Positions 7,926 through 16,157 of a stretch of 64,000 bases of DNA are shown here, in pieces; position 1 is the first letter of the stretch; each line of letters opens with the position of its first letter. Origin of the DNA: JACKEQ01 sp041389565 (GTDB lineage: Bacteria; Myxococcota_A; UBA796; GCA-2862545); the NCBI GenBank assembly GCA_041389565.1, contig JAWKRP010000015.1, positions 1 through 64,000 on the forward strand. Reading direction: 5' to 3'. Made by a program: the position numbers and the translations under genes. The notes under the pieces were generated by a model. It worked only from the letters and a program-made list of their open reading frames with translations. It had not been told where the DNA came from and ran no database searches.

Positions 7926-9353
7926 TCAGGCCGGGAGCGGCAGGTAGACCTGCGCGGAGGTGCCTCGCCCGAGCGCGCTCTCGAACGTGATGAATCCCTC
8001 GTGGTCGCGGACGATCCCGTGGCTGACGGACATCCCGAGGCCCGTGCCCACCCCCACCGGCTTGGTCGTGTAGAACGGCTCGAACACGTGCCCGACCTGC
8101 TCGGCATCCATCCCGGTGCCGTGGTCGTCGACGCGGATGACCGCCCAACGGCCCCATCCGGACGGGCCTTCCCGCGTCTCGGTCGCGACGTCGACCTCGA
8201 TCGTCGCCCCGGTGTCGGACGCCTGGATGGCGTTCGTCAGCAGGTTGATGACGACCTGCTGGAGCTGCTGCGAGTCGACATCGGCCCGCACGGGCTCCTC
8301 GCCCACGAGCGTGATGGTGACGCCCGCGCGCGAAGCCATGGGCCGCACGAACCCGATGGTCTGTGCCGCGAGCGCCCGGAGATCCTCCGAGGCCCGCTCG
8401 AGCTTGCGCGGACGGGCGAAGTTCAGCACCTGCCGGATGATGGACGCCATCCGCTCGCACTGCTCGGCGATCGATTTCGCGTTCTCCCGGGCCTCGTCGG
8501 GGTCCAACACCTCGGCCCGCTCGATCATGCGGGCGCGGATGAGCGCCACGTTCAGCGGTGTGCCGAGCTCGTGCGCGACGCCGGCCGCCAGAGTGCCGAC
8601 GGTCATGAGGCGATCCGCGTGCCGTAGCTGGTTCACCGCACGCTCACGAGCCGCCTGCTCGGAGGCCACGCGTTCGGCGGCATCGCGCAGGGAGTCGGCC
8701 ATCTGGTCGAGCTCGCGACCGAGCTGCCCCAGCTCGTCGGCGCTCGTGAACCGCACCCGCGACTCCAGATCGCCGGAACCGATCCGCCGGGCGTGCCCGA
8801 TCAGCAGATCCACCGGATCGAGGACCATCCAGCGCAGCAGGAGGCTCAGCACGAGCGTGGTGGTGCCGAGCAGCACCACGAGCCACATCACGCTTCGCTT
8901 GGCGCTGTCGGACATGTAGCGCTCCTGCGCCACGAGCGACTCGCGGATCTCGATGCGCGCGCCCGTGCCGGGCGGATCGAGCACCGGCACGAAGGTGATG
9001 CGCCACAGGTCCTCGCCCTGCTCCACCACCCCGGAGACCTCGTGCAGCTCGGCCACCTCGCGGTCCATCCACGCGGCACCGTCGCTCGACTGGCCCTGCT
9101 CCAGCAGGCGGATGCGGACCGTGGGCTCACGGATGTCGAGGCGCTGGACGAGCGCCTGGGCCGCCGCCGCTCCGCCGTCGTCCCACTGGTCCTCGACCGC
9201 GTGACGCATCGCGCGCCCCATCACGAGGTGGTCGCGCACGGTCTCCGCCTCGAACAACGACTCCTCACGATCGAGCCGCAGGCGCACCTGGAGCGCGAGC
9301 ACTCCCGCCGTGACCGCGACGACGGCCGCATGGAGCTTCCACGACAAGCGCAT
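7926..9353 (-). CDS. Membrane sensor histidine kinase
   Basis: 475 residues from the ATG at 9353. N-terminal membrane span at about 7-25, then a periplasmic sensor region of about 130 residues with no known domain, a second span at about 155-175 (W-L-V-V-L-L-G-T-T-T-L-V-L) and a HAMP-like linker. The HisKA dimer helix carries the phospho-acceptor in G-V-A-H-E-L-G-T-P-L-N. The HATPase domain has N-L-L-T-N-A-I-Q (N box), D-D-H-G-T-G-M (G1) and G-T-G-L-G-M-S (G2), so all ATP-binding boxes are present. The upstream gene 9358-9783 encodes its likely receiver partner and ends four bases before this start. Confidence 0.93.
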   Translation of the reverse strand: MRLSWKLHAAVVAVTAGVLALQVRLRLDREESLFEAETVRDHLVMGRAMRHAVEDQWDDGGAAAAQALVQRLDIREPTVRIRLLEQGQSSDGAAWMDREVAELHEVSGVVEQGEDLWRITFVPVLDPPGTGARIEIRESLVAQERYMSDSAKRSVMWLVVLLGTTTLVLSLLLRWMVLDPVDLLIGHARRIGSGDLESRVRFTSADELGQLGRELDQMADSLRDAAERVASEQAARERAVNQLRHADRLMTVGTLAAGVAHELGTPLNVALIRARMIERAEVLDPDEARENAKSIAEQCERMASIIRQVLNFARPRKLERASEDLRALAAQTIGFVRPMASRAGVTITLVGEEPVRADVDSQQLQQVVINLLTNAIQASDTGATIEVDVATETREGPSGWGRWAVIRVDDHGTGMDAEQVGHVFEPFYTTKPVGVGTGLGMSVSHGIVRDHEGFITFESALGRGTSAQVYLPLPA

Positions 9354-9357
9354 CGGT

Positions 9358-9783
9358 TCAGGCTCCCCCACCCCAGGCGATGCGCGCCGCCGCGCACAGG
9401 GCTTCGAGCTCGATGGGCTTCTCGAGCACCGTCACCGATCCTAGCACCTTGGCCGCGTGCCGCATCTCGGAGTCGGCGTACGCGGTGACCACGAGCACGG
9501 GGATGGGCCAGCGGTTCCGTCGGAGCGCGCTCACCACCCGCATCCCGCTCATCCCGGGCATGGCGAGGTCGGTGATCACGAGGTCGGGCAGCGGGTCGCC
9601 TCCGAGCACGGCCCGGTCGAGCTGGTTCGCCAGCGCGATGCCGTCGGGGAAGCTCAACACCTCCGCGCCCGCACGTCGGAGCGCGGCGCTCATCAGTCCG
9701 CGCAGCTGGGGATCGTCTTCGGCGAGCAGCACCGACCGACGGCGCGGAGCCTCCGACACGTCGGTCGGTTCGATGGGGTTCAT
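9358..9783 (-). CDS. Single-domain response regulator (receiver only)
   Basis: 141 residues from the ATG at 9783, with GGAGG just upstream. A full CheY-like receiver domain: acidic pocket A-E-D-D-P (22-24), phospho-acceptor Asp72 in L-V-I-T-D-L-A-M-P-G, Thr at V-V-T-A-Y and Lys122 in E-K-P-I. There is no DNA-binding or enzymatic output domain, so it signals by protein contact or as a phosphate sink. It is the first gene of a two-gene operon with the histidine kinase and diverges from the Ser/Thr kinase-ATPase with 59 bp between starts. The two signalling units may therefore share a regulatory region. Confidence 0.92.
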   Translation of the reverse strand: MNPIEPTDVSEAPRRRSVLLAEDDPQLRGLMSAALRRAGAEVLSFPDGIALANQLDRAVLGGDPLPDLVITDLAMPGMSGMRVVSALRRNRWPIPVLVVTAYADSEMRHAAKVLGSVTVLEKPIELEALCAAARIAWGGGA

Positions 9784-9842
9784 GACCACACCTCCGAAGG
9801 GACGGGACTGCAACGGATGTGCCAGGTCACGTACACTGACGC

Positions 9843-12800
9843 ATGGCCTGGGACGCATTCGCGGCGGAGGAGCTGATCGGATCGGGCGCGATGGGCCAGG
9901 TCTGGCGCGGGAGGCACGTCCGCTCCGGAACCCCGGTCGCCATCAAGCTCGTGCTGCCCCAGCGCGTGCGCGCGTCGATCGCCGCTGAGGCCGTTCGCCG
10001 CGAAGCCCGCGCGGTCGCGGGACTCGCGCACCCGAACGTCGTGTGGGTGTACGACCAGGGGGAGGTGGGCGCCGAGATGGCCCGCACCACGAACGTGCCG
10101 CGCGGCACGCCCTTCCTGGTCATGGAGCACCTCTCGGGAGGCGATCTCGCGCAGCGACACCGCCGTCCGTCGTGGCGTGCCGTCCGCGAAGACCTGCTGG
10201 CCATCCTCCACGCCCTCGCGCACTGCCACGCGCGTGGCGTGGTGCACCGCGATCTGAAGCCCGGGAACGTGCTGTTCGGCGACCGACACGACGCACGCGC
10301 GGGCCTCAAGCTGACGGACTTCGGCATCTCCGCGACGGCCGACCAGCACACCGGCTCGTACGGCACGCCCCAGTACTGCGCGCCCGAGCAGCACGGCGAT
10401 GGCGCGCCCCTCGGCCCGTGGACCGACGTGTACGCCGTGGGTGCCCTCGGGTGGCGCCTGCTCACGGGGGTCACGCCGTTCGTGCGATGGCGGGGTGCCG
10501 GCGTGTATCTCGCCAAGGCCGACGAGCAGCTCCCGCGCTTCGAGCCCGTGTGCCCCGTGCCTCACGACATCGAGAGCTGGCTGCGGTGCTGCATGGCCGC
10601 CGCGGTGGGCTCGCGCTTCCAGTGCGCTCCCGACGCGGCCTTCGCGCTCGAGGCCCTCGGCCGGCCCCACACCCGCGGGCCTGCGAGCCGCCGTCGCGCG
10701 TCCGACGACGATGGGCTGACGACGCTCCTCCACCCCGGCCGCCCGACCGCTCCCGTCCGTGCAGCGCCACCACCCGCACCCTGGGACGCCCACCGACCGG
10801 GCGCCCTGTGGGAGCAGCCCGTGCCGCCACCCGCGCTCCGCGACGCCGGGCTGGGCCTGTGGGAGCACCGTCCCACCCCGCTGTTCGCACCGGGACCCCA
10901 GCGCACCGAGCTGGTCGACGCCTTCTTCGAGGCCGTGCGCACGGGCGGTCCCGTGTCCGTGTGCCTCCATGGAGACGCCGGCACCGGGCGCACCAGGCTG
11001 GCGCGGTGGATCGGTGAAGCCCTCGCGGAGCGGTGCGGCGTCGCGGCGTGGTTCGTGCCTGCTGGCGAGGACGCGCCGTCCCACGTGCTCTCGAGCACGG
11101 TCGGGTCGCCGCGCCAGGCCCTCGACTGGCTCGCGCTGCGGGGGCTCGACAGCCGGGCCGTGCACGATGCCGTGCAGCGCTGGACCACGGGAACCGGAGA
11201 GGCGGGTGCGACCGCCGCAGCGGTCGTGCGGGCGATCGCGCGCCAGCGCCCGGCGGTGCTCGTGATCGACGATGCCCCCGGATCCGTGCCGCTCGTCGAC
11301 GATCTGCTCGACGGGCCGCGGGTGCCCGTGCTCGTCGTCCGGGTCGGGCTGCGCCCCGTCGCTGGCGCGCGCGCCCTCACCCGCATCGACCCCCTGCCGC
11401 CCGAGCCCATGGCACAGATGCTCGGCGAGACCCTCCCGCTCGATGCCGAAGCGGTGCGTGCCGTCGCCGAGGCGTCCGGAGGCCGTCCCGGACGGGCCCT
11501 GGCGCTGCTCCACGAGAGTGCCGCGCTCGGGCGATGGACGCTCGGCACCCACGGAATCGCGGTCGATCTCGAGGGTCCCGAGCGCGCTCCGCTCGACCTC
11601 CCCGCCCCGATCCGCACGGTGCTCGAGCGCATCGCCGTTCGGGGCGTGCGCACCGCCGTGCCCGCAGCCCTCGTCGCGTCGGAGGCGGGCGACACGGCCC
11701 GAGACGCGCTCCGCCAGGCGGAGTCCCTCGGTCTGGTCGACCTCTCCGACGGCTCGGTCGCCTTCCGACCCGGCGTGCGCCGCGCCCTGCTCGACACCTG
11801 TGCGGATCGCGCCTCCCACCACCGCGCGTGGGTGCGTCACCTCCCGATCTCACCCGATCGCGCCTGGCATCGCCTGCGCTCCGGCGACCTCGACGGCGGG
11901 ATGGCCGAGCTGGCGGCCGTGCTCGAAGACCCGGCGACACGCGTGGGCCTCGCTGTGGTCGTCGCCCACGCCGAGCGCGCGCTGGCGCTGTGGACGCGCT
12001 GCGATCGCGCGCCGTCCGCGGGCCCGTGGGCGACCGTCACCCTGTGGCGGGCGGTCGGGCGACTGTCGCTCGGCGACGGGCTGGCGACCGTGCGTGAAGA
12101 CCTCGCCCGAGCGCGCCGTGCCGGTCTGCGCGCCCTCGAAGCGCGCCTGCTGCTCCTCGAGGCCGAGCACCTGGGGATCGACGACGAGCCCACCCTGCGC
12201 GCGATCCACGACCTCGTGGCCGACGGGGATCCCGGCACGCGCGCCATCGTCGAGCGCGCCCTGCGCCTGGCCGCCGGGCGGGCCGAGGACTGGGAGGCCT
12301 GGGAGCACTGGCTCGCGACGTGCCGCACCACCGCCCATCGCTCGGCCGACCCCCGCATCCAGGACCTCCTGCACGAGCTCGAAGCGGACGCCGCCGCCTG
12401 GGAGGGCCGCTGGGTCGACGCCTACGCGCACATCCGGCGCTGCGACGACCTCCACCCGGGCTACACCGACACCCGGTGCGCGCTGTTCGCCCTCGCCGCC
12501 GGGGCCCTGCCCGAAGCCCGCCTCCATGCCCGGCGGGGCGTCGAGCAGAGCGCCGAGCGCCAGGACCGCCGGCACCTGCCCTGGGCGCTGCTCGCAGACG
12601 CGCTCGTGCACGCCCTCGCCGGCGAGCCGGAGTCCGCGCGCCGACGCCTGGAGGACGCCCGGCGCTCCACGGCCGAGCACGCCGGACGCTGGGGGGCCTC
12701 CGAAGCCCGGTTCGGGCTCGCCACCTTCGCGGTCGCGGTCGCGGAGGGCTCGGCGCGCCGGGCTCTCGCGGCCCTCGAGACCCTCGAGACCCCGCGGAAC

Positions 12801-12932
12801 CCGAGCCCGCAGCACCATGCCGTGCTGGCGTGGGCCGAGTCGCGCACCAGCAGCTCCGCGCTCGCGGAGGCCGCCCGTGCGGCGCGCCTCAGGGTTCCCG
12901 GCCGCCGGAGGCCCGCCGACGCACGGCGGTGA
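9843..12932 (+). CDS. Ser/Thr protein kinase fused to STAND-type ATPase and helical repeats
   Basis: 1029 residues, cytoplasmic, no membrane span. Kinase domain, residues 7 to about 265: glycine loop G-S-G-A-M-G (13-18), Lys35 in V-A-I-K, H-R-D-L-K-P-G-N (135-142) and D-F-G (159-161), so it should be active. A Pro/Arg-rich linker is followed by an AAA_16/STAND-like domain with G-D-A-G-T-G-R-T (377-384) and V-L-V-I-D-D (Walker B, Asp476). The P-loop lysine is replaced by arginine. The C-terminal 450 residues are Ala/Leu/Arg-rich helices resembling TPRs. The last 44 bp overlap the convergent lipoprotein gene. It is likely a signal integrator of the kind common in Myxococcota. Confidence 0.88.
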   Translation: MAWDAFAAEELIGSGAMGQVWRGRHVRSGTPVAIKLVLPQRVRASIAAEAVRREARAVAGLAHPNVVWVYDQGEVGAEMARTTNVPRGTPFLVMEHLSGGDLAQRHRRPSWRAVREDLLAILHALAHCHARGVVHRDLKPGNVLFGDRHDARAGLKLTDFGISATADQHTGSYGTPQYCAPEQHGDGAPLGPWTDVYAVGALGWRLLTGVTPFVRWRGAGVYLAKADEQLPRFEPVCPVPHDIESWLRCCMAAAVGSRFQCAPDAAFALEALGRPHTRGPASRRRASDDDGLTTLLHPGRPTAPVRAAPPPAPWDAHRPGALWEQPVPPPALRDAGLGLWEHRPTPLFAPGPQRTELVDAFFEAVRTGGPVSVCLHGDAGTGRTRLARWIGEALAERCGVAAWFVPAGEDAPSHVLSSTVGSPRQALDWLALRGLDSRAVHDAVQRWTTGTGEAGATAAAVVRAIARQRPAVLVIDDAPGSVPLVDDLLDGPRVPVLVVRVGLRPVAGARALTRIDPLPPEPMAQMLGETLPLDAEAVRAVAEASGGRPGRALALLHESAALGRWTLGTHGIAVDLEGPERAPLDLPAPIRTVLERIAVRGVRTAVPAALVASEAGDTARDALRQAESLGLVDLSDGSVAFRPGVRRALLDTCADRASHHRAWVRHLPISPDRAWHRLRSGDLDGGMAELAAVLEDPATRVGLAVVVAHAERALALWTRCDRAPSAGPWATVTLWRAVGRLSLGDGLATVREDLARARRAGLRALEARLLLLEAEHLGIDDEPTLRAIHDLVADGDPGTRAIVERALRLAAGRAEDWEAWEHWLATCRTTAHRSADPRIQDLLHELEADAAAWEGRWVDAYAHIRRCDDLHPGYTDTRCALFALAAGALPEARLHARRGVEQSAERQDRRHLPWALLADALVHALAGEPESARRRLEDARRSTAEHAGRWGASEARFGLATFAVAVAEGSARRALAALETLETPRNPSPQHHAVLAWAESRTSSSALAEAARAARLRVPGRRRPADARR

Positions 12933-13722
12933 GCAGCCCGAGGAGGAGCGCCCAGCCTCCCGGTCCCCGGGCCGTGGCGCAGCTCACGCCCTCGAGCTCC
13001 CCGAGATCCTCGCCATCCACGAACCATCGCACCGTGCTCTCGGGGTCGCAGTCGTTCGCGCCGTCGTACACGACCTCGAGCGTGCGCCCGTCCTGCACGA
13101 AGCTCGACCGGCCGGACAGCGACTCGTGCTCGCAGATCGACCCGTTCCGCAGCTGCTCCACCGTGCTCGCCTCCACGGAACCCCGTCCGGCAGCCCCGCC
13201 GATGCGGACGATGTGCCCGGATCCGCTGAAGCTGTCGCCCACCCCGTCGGGACGGCTCGACAGGGTTCCCGTGTAGTCGACCTCCATCTCGCGGTGCGCG
13301 TCGGTGTAGGCCGCTTCGTAGTCCCGCACCGTGCCGTCGGGCTCGGTGAGCCAGCCGCTGCCCGTGATCGCACCCCGCGTCTCGCCGGGGTCGGTCCGAG
13401 AGAACGCATCCCAGGTCACCGTCGTGCGCTCCGGAGTGGTCTCGACCGACACCGACCCCTCCCACGCGACCCCATCGGCGTCCGTACACCCGCCCACGAG
13501 CGTCACCTGCCCGCCTTCGACCGACACCTGCGGACAGGCCGCGTCCGGATCGGCGGACGCGGCGTCCTGGATGCCCTCGTACAGCGGCAGGAACACCGCG
13601 AACGCGCTGCCGATGTTCGCCCAGGACGCCGCGACGTCGGGATCGGTGAAGTCCGACGCCACCGGCCGGTCGATGTTCACACCGACACCCTTGCAGGCGA
13701 CCAGGAGGGGCAGGACGACCAT
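12889..13722 (-). CDS. Lipoprotein with MYXO-CTERM-like tail
   Basis: 277 residues from the ATG at 13722. A very short signal ending in L-V-A-C (Cys10) is followed by a beta-rich, Cys-containing domain with many G-S-G and T-W-D motifs. The C-terminus has a Cys, a Gly/Pro hinge, a hydrophobic segment W-A-L-L-L-G-L-L-T-A-V and then R-R-R, an arrangement like MYXO-CTERM sorting tails but with a single Cys. Having both a lipobox and such a tail is unusual, and one of them may not be used. The 3' end overlaps the convergent kinase gene by 44 bp. Confidence 0.72.
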   Translation of the reverse strand: MVVLPLLVACKGVGVNIDRPVASDFTDPDVAASWANIGSAFAVFLPLYEGIQDAASADPDAACPQVSVEGGQVTLVGGCTDADGVAWEGSVSVETTPERTTVTWDAFSRTDPGETRGAITGSGWLTEPDGTVRDYEAAYTDAHREMEVDYTGTLSSRPDGVGDSFSGSGHIVRIGGAAGRGSVEASTVEQLRNGSICEHESLSGRSSFVQDGRTLEVVYDGANDCDPESTVRWFVDGEDLGELEGVSCATARGPGGWALLLGLLTAVRRRASGGREP

Positions 13723-13750
13723 GGTCCATCCTACCCCCTGGCCATCGGCG

Positions 13751-15916
13751 TCAGTTCACCGTGAGCGTGAAGTCGCCGCTGTTCGCGCCGAATCCGTCCA
13801 CCACCACGATGACCGTCTCGCCCGCCACCATCGTGCGCGACACGAGCGAGGTGAGCCCGGCGCCCGGGTTGTCGTCGTTGCACGCGAGCTCCGCGCCCCC
13901 ACAGCCGTCGAGCAGGGCCATCACGGTGTCGAAGCCCGTTCCCGCCGTGCTGAACGTGTAGGTGCCGTCGGTGGGCGCGGTGAACGTGAACGTCGTGTCG
14001 GACGCCACGCTGGTGGCGCACGTCGGCGTCACCCCATTCGGGAGCCCGAGGGTAGAGCCCGTCACGGTGATCGGGAGCGTCCCCGCGAGCGTTCCGGCCG
14101 GGCAGGTCACCACACACGCGGCGTCTGCCGCGCAGTCGGTGTCCACACAGTCGACGTCACCGTCGAGGTCGTTGTCGACGGCGTCGGTGCAGTCCTCGAC
14201 ACACACGGGGTCGGCCGCGCAGTCCGAGTCGAAGCAGTCCACGTCGCCGTCGACGTCCTCGTCCACGCCGTCGTCGCAGGTGGTCTCGGAGGCAGCCACC
14301 TCGAAGACGTCGAGCTGGTAGGCCCCGGCGTCCGCGAACGAGTCGATGGCGATGGTGATGCTCTGGCCCGATGTCATCACGGCCACCGCGATCTCGCCAC
14401 CGCCGGCACCGAACGAGAACTCGTCCTCACAGGCGACCTCGGTGCCGCCGCACGCCGAGTACAGGGCGAGCACCGAGTCGAAGTCGGTGCCACCGGGGTT
14501 CAGGGAGAACGCGTAGGTGCCATCCGCCGGAGCGACGAACTCGACCTGGGTGGACGAGCGCGGATCGGCGACGCCACAGGACGGGTCGACCTCGTCGGAG
14601 AGCCCGACGAGCGAGCCCGAGATCGAGCTCGGGGCCGTGGTGATCTGCTGCGCGGGACAGACCTGGACGCAGCCCGCGTCGGCCGCACAGTCGGTGTCGA
14701 GGCAGTCGATGGCGCCGTCGAGGTCGTCGTCGGTGCCGTCGGCGCACGAGATCTCCGTCGTCGGGATCTCGGTGATGTCGAGCTCGAACGCCCCGGACTC
14801 GCCGAACACCCCGTCGATCGACAGGATCACGGTGTCGCCAGCCGCGAGGTCTGCGATCACCTGCTCGCCGCCGTTGCCGCCGAAGTTGTCGTCGCACTCG
14901 ATGAACGTGGACGGCGCGCACGCGGTGCGCACCTCGAGCACGGAGTCGAAGTCGGTGCCCGCGGGATCGAGCGTGAAGGCGTAGCGACCCGCGGCGGGCG
15001 CGGTGAAGTCGAGCGTGACGTCGGGGCCCGTGAACCCACCGCAGCTGTTCGTGCCGCTCTGCGACGCGCCCACCGTGGTGCCCGTGATGGTCGCGGGGAC
15101 GGTGGAGCCCGCCGCGATGTCGGGGCAGGTGCCGATGCAGATGGGATCCAGCTCGCAGTCGGAGTCGAGGCAGTCGGAGTCGAAGTCGCCATCGTCGTCG
15201 ATGCCGTTGTCGCAGATCTCCACGCAGATCCCGCCGCAGTCGTCGTCGGCGCAGTCCACCGCGCCGTCGTCGTCGAGATCGCGACCGTCGGTGCAGTCGG
15301 ACTCGGTGGCCTCGAGCGGCGCGATGTTCAGCGTGAACGTGCCCTCGTTGGCCTGGTAGCCCGCCACGACCGCGATCACGGTCTGGTTGGCGGCGAGCGG
15401 GAGCACCAGGTGCGAGATGAGGCCGGGAAGGCCGTCGTCGTTGCAGGCGAGCTCGGAGCCGTTGCAACCGTCGAACACGGCCAGCACGGTGTCGTAGTCG
15501 GACCCCGCGAGGTCGAACACGTAGTCCCCGGCCGTCGGCGCGGTGAACGACACCGCGTAGTCGCCGGAGGTGGAGCTACCGCACGTCGATGCGAAGTCGT
15601 CGGACGCCCCCACCGTCGTACCAGACACCGACGCAGGAGGCGCCGCCGCCGCCGCATCGACACACGAGGCACACGCGGGATCGCCCGCGCAGGCGGGGTC
15701 GTCGCAGTCGGCGAGGTTGTTGCCGTCCTCGTCGCCAGGCGTGGCACAGTCCTCCACCGCGACGTCGGTGTCGGTGTCGGCATCCGTGTCGGTGTCGGCG
15801 TCGGCGTCCGTATCCGTGTCGGTGTCGGCTTCGTCGACGGGGTCGTCGTCCTTCTTGCACGAGGCCATGAGCGGCAGGAGAGCGAGCGCGTACAGGGCGA
15901 GCGAACGGGTGGTCAT
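13751..15916 (-). CDS. Large lipoprotein with four repeated beta-sandwich (PPC-like) modules
   Basis: 721 residues from the ATG at 15916, with GGAG eleven bases upstream. Lipobox L-M-A-S-C (Cys at about 19), then K-K-D-D-D and a short D-T/D-A tract. Four roughly 110-residue modules follow, each with '(V/I)-x-G-(T/S)-x-V/L-G', 'F-T-A-P-x-x-G-x-Y-x-F', '(Y/F)-D-(T/S)-V-L-A' and a closing beta strand, resembling bacterial pre-peptidase C-terminal (PPC) domains. Between modules are spacers of the form 'C-x-D-G-x-D-x-D-x-D-G-x-x-D-C-x-D-x-D-C', typical of Cys/Asp metal-binding repeats. It probably acts as a surface binding or adhesive protein. It is 28 bp downstream of the gene starting at 13722 on the same strand. 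Confidence 0.82.
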   Translation of the reverse strand: MTTRSLALYALALLPLMASCKKDDDPVDEADTDTDTDADADTDTDADTDTDVAVEDCATPGDEDGNNLADCDDPACAGDPACASCVDAAAAAPPASVSGTTVGASDDFASTCGSSTSGDYAVSFTAPTAGDYVFDLAGSDYDTVLAVFDGCNGSELACNDDGLPGLISHLVLPLAANQTVIAVVAGYQANEGTFTLNIAPLEATESDCTDGRDLDDDGAVDCADDDCGGICVEICDNGIDDDGDFDSDCLDSDCELDPICIGTCPDIAAGSTVPATITGTTVGASQSGTNSCGGFTGPDVTLDFTAPAAGRYAFTLDPAGTDFDSVLEVRTACAPSTFIECDDNFGGNGGEQVIADLAAGDTVILSIDGVFGESGAFELDITEIPTTEISCADGTDDDLDGAIDCLDTDCAADAGCVQVCPAQQITTAPSSISGSLVGLSDEVDPSCGVADPRSSTQVEFVAPADGTYAFSLNPGGTDFDSVLALYSACGGTEVACEDEFSFGAGGGEIAVAVMTSGQSITIAIDSFADAGAYQLDVFEVAASETTCDDGVDEDVDGDVDCFDSDCAADPVCVEDCTDAVDNDLDGDVDCVDTDCAADAACVVTCPAGTLAGTLPITVTGSTLGLPNGVTPTCATSVASDTTFTFTAPTDGTYTFSTAGTGFDTVMALLDGCGGAELACNDDNPGAGLTSLVSRTMVAGETVIVVVDGFGANSGDFTLTVN
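15761..15830. repeat. Short Asp-Thr/Asp-Ala coding repeat
   Basis: About 12 Asp-containing codon pairs with a six-base period (GTCGGT and GTCGGC on this strand). It encodes the acidic tether directly after the lipobox of the four-module lipoprotein. It is much shorter than the tracts in the other repeat genes. Confidence 0.85.
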
Positions 15917-16157
15917 CGGGGTTCTCCGGAGCGAGAGGACGTGGAAACAGTCCGCGGACGAACGGCGGTATGCCATTGCGGGGCCCGGCCACGCGAGGGG
16001 TTCGCGCATCACCGGGATGTCAGTCGCCATAGTGTCGATTTGGACTACAGAATCCGCTCCGGGCACTGTAGGTTCGGATGCGGCGCCATTGCGGTCCCGC
16101 GGCGCGCACCGTCGGCGCTTCTGGGGGTCTCCCCTGCCACACCGGCCGTCCCGGGCG

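Noticed and set aside
15972..16094. 10-bp direct repeat GCCATTGCGG (15972-15981 and 16085-16094)
   Set aside because: Two short copies 113 bp apart in GC-rich DNA are weak evidence, and no structure or function follows from them.
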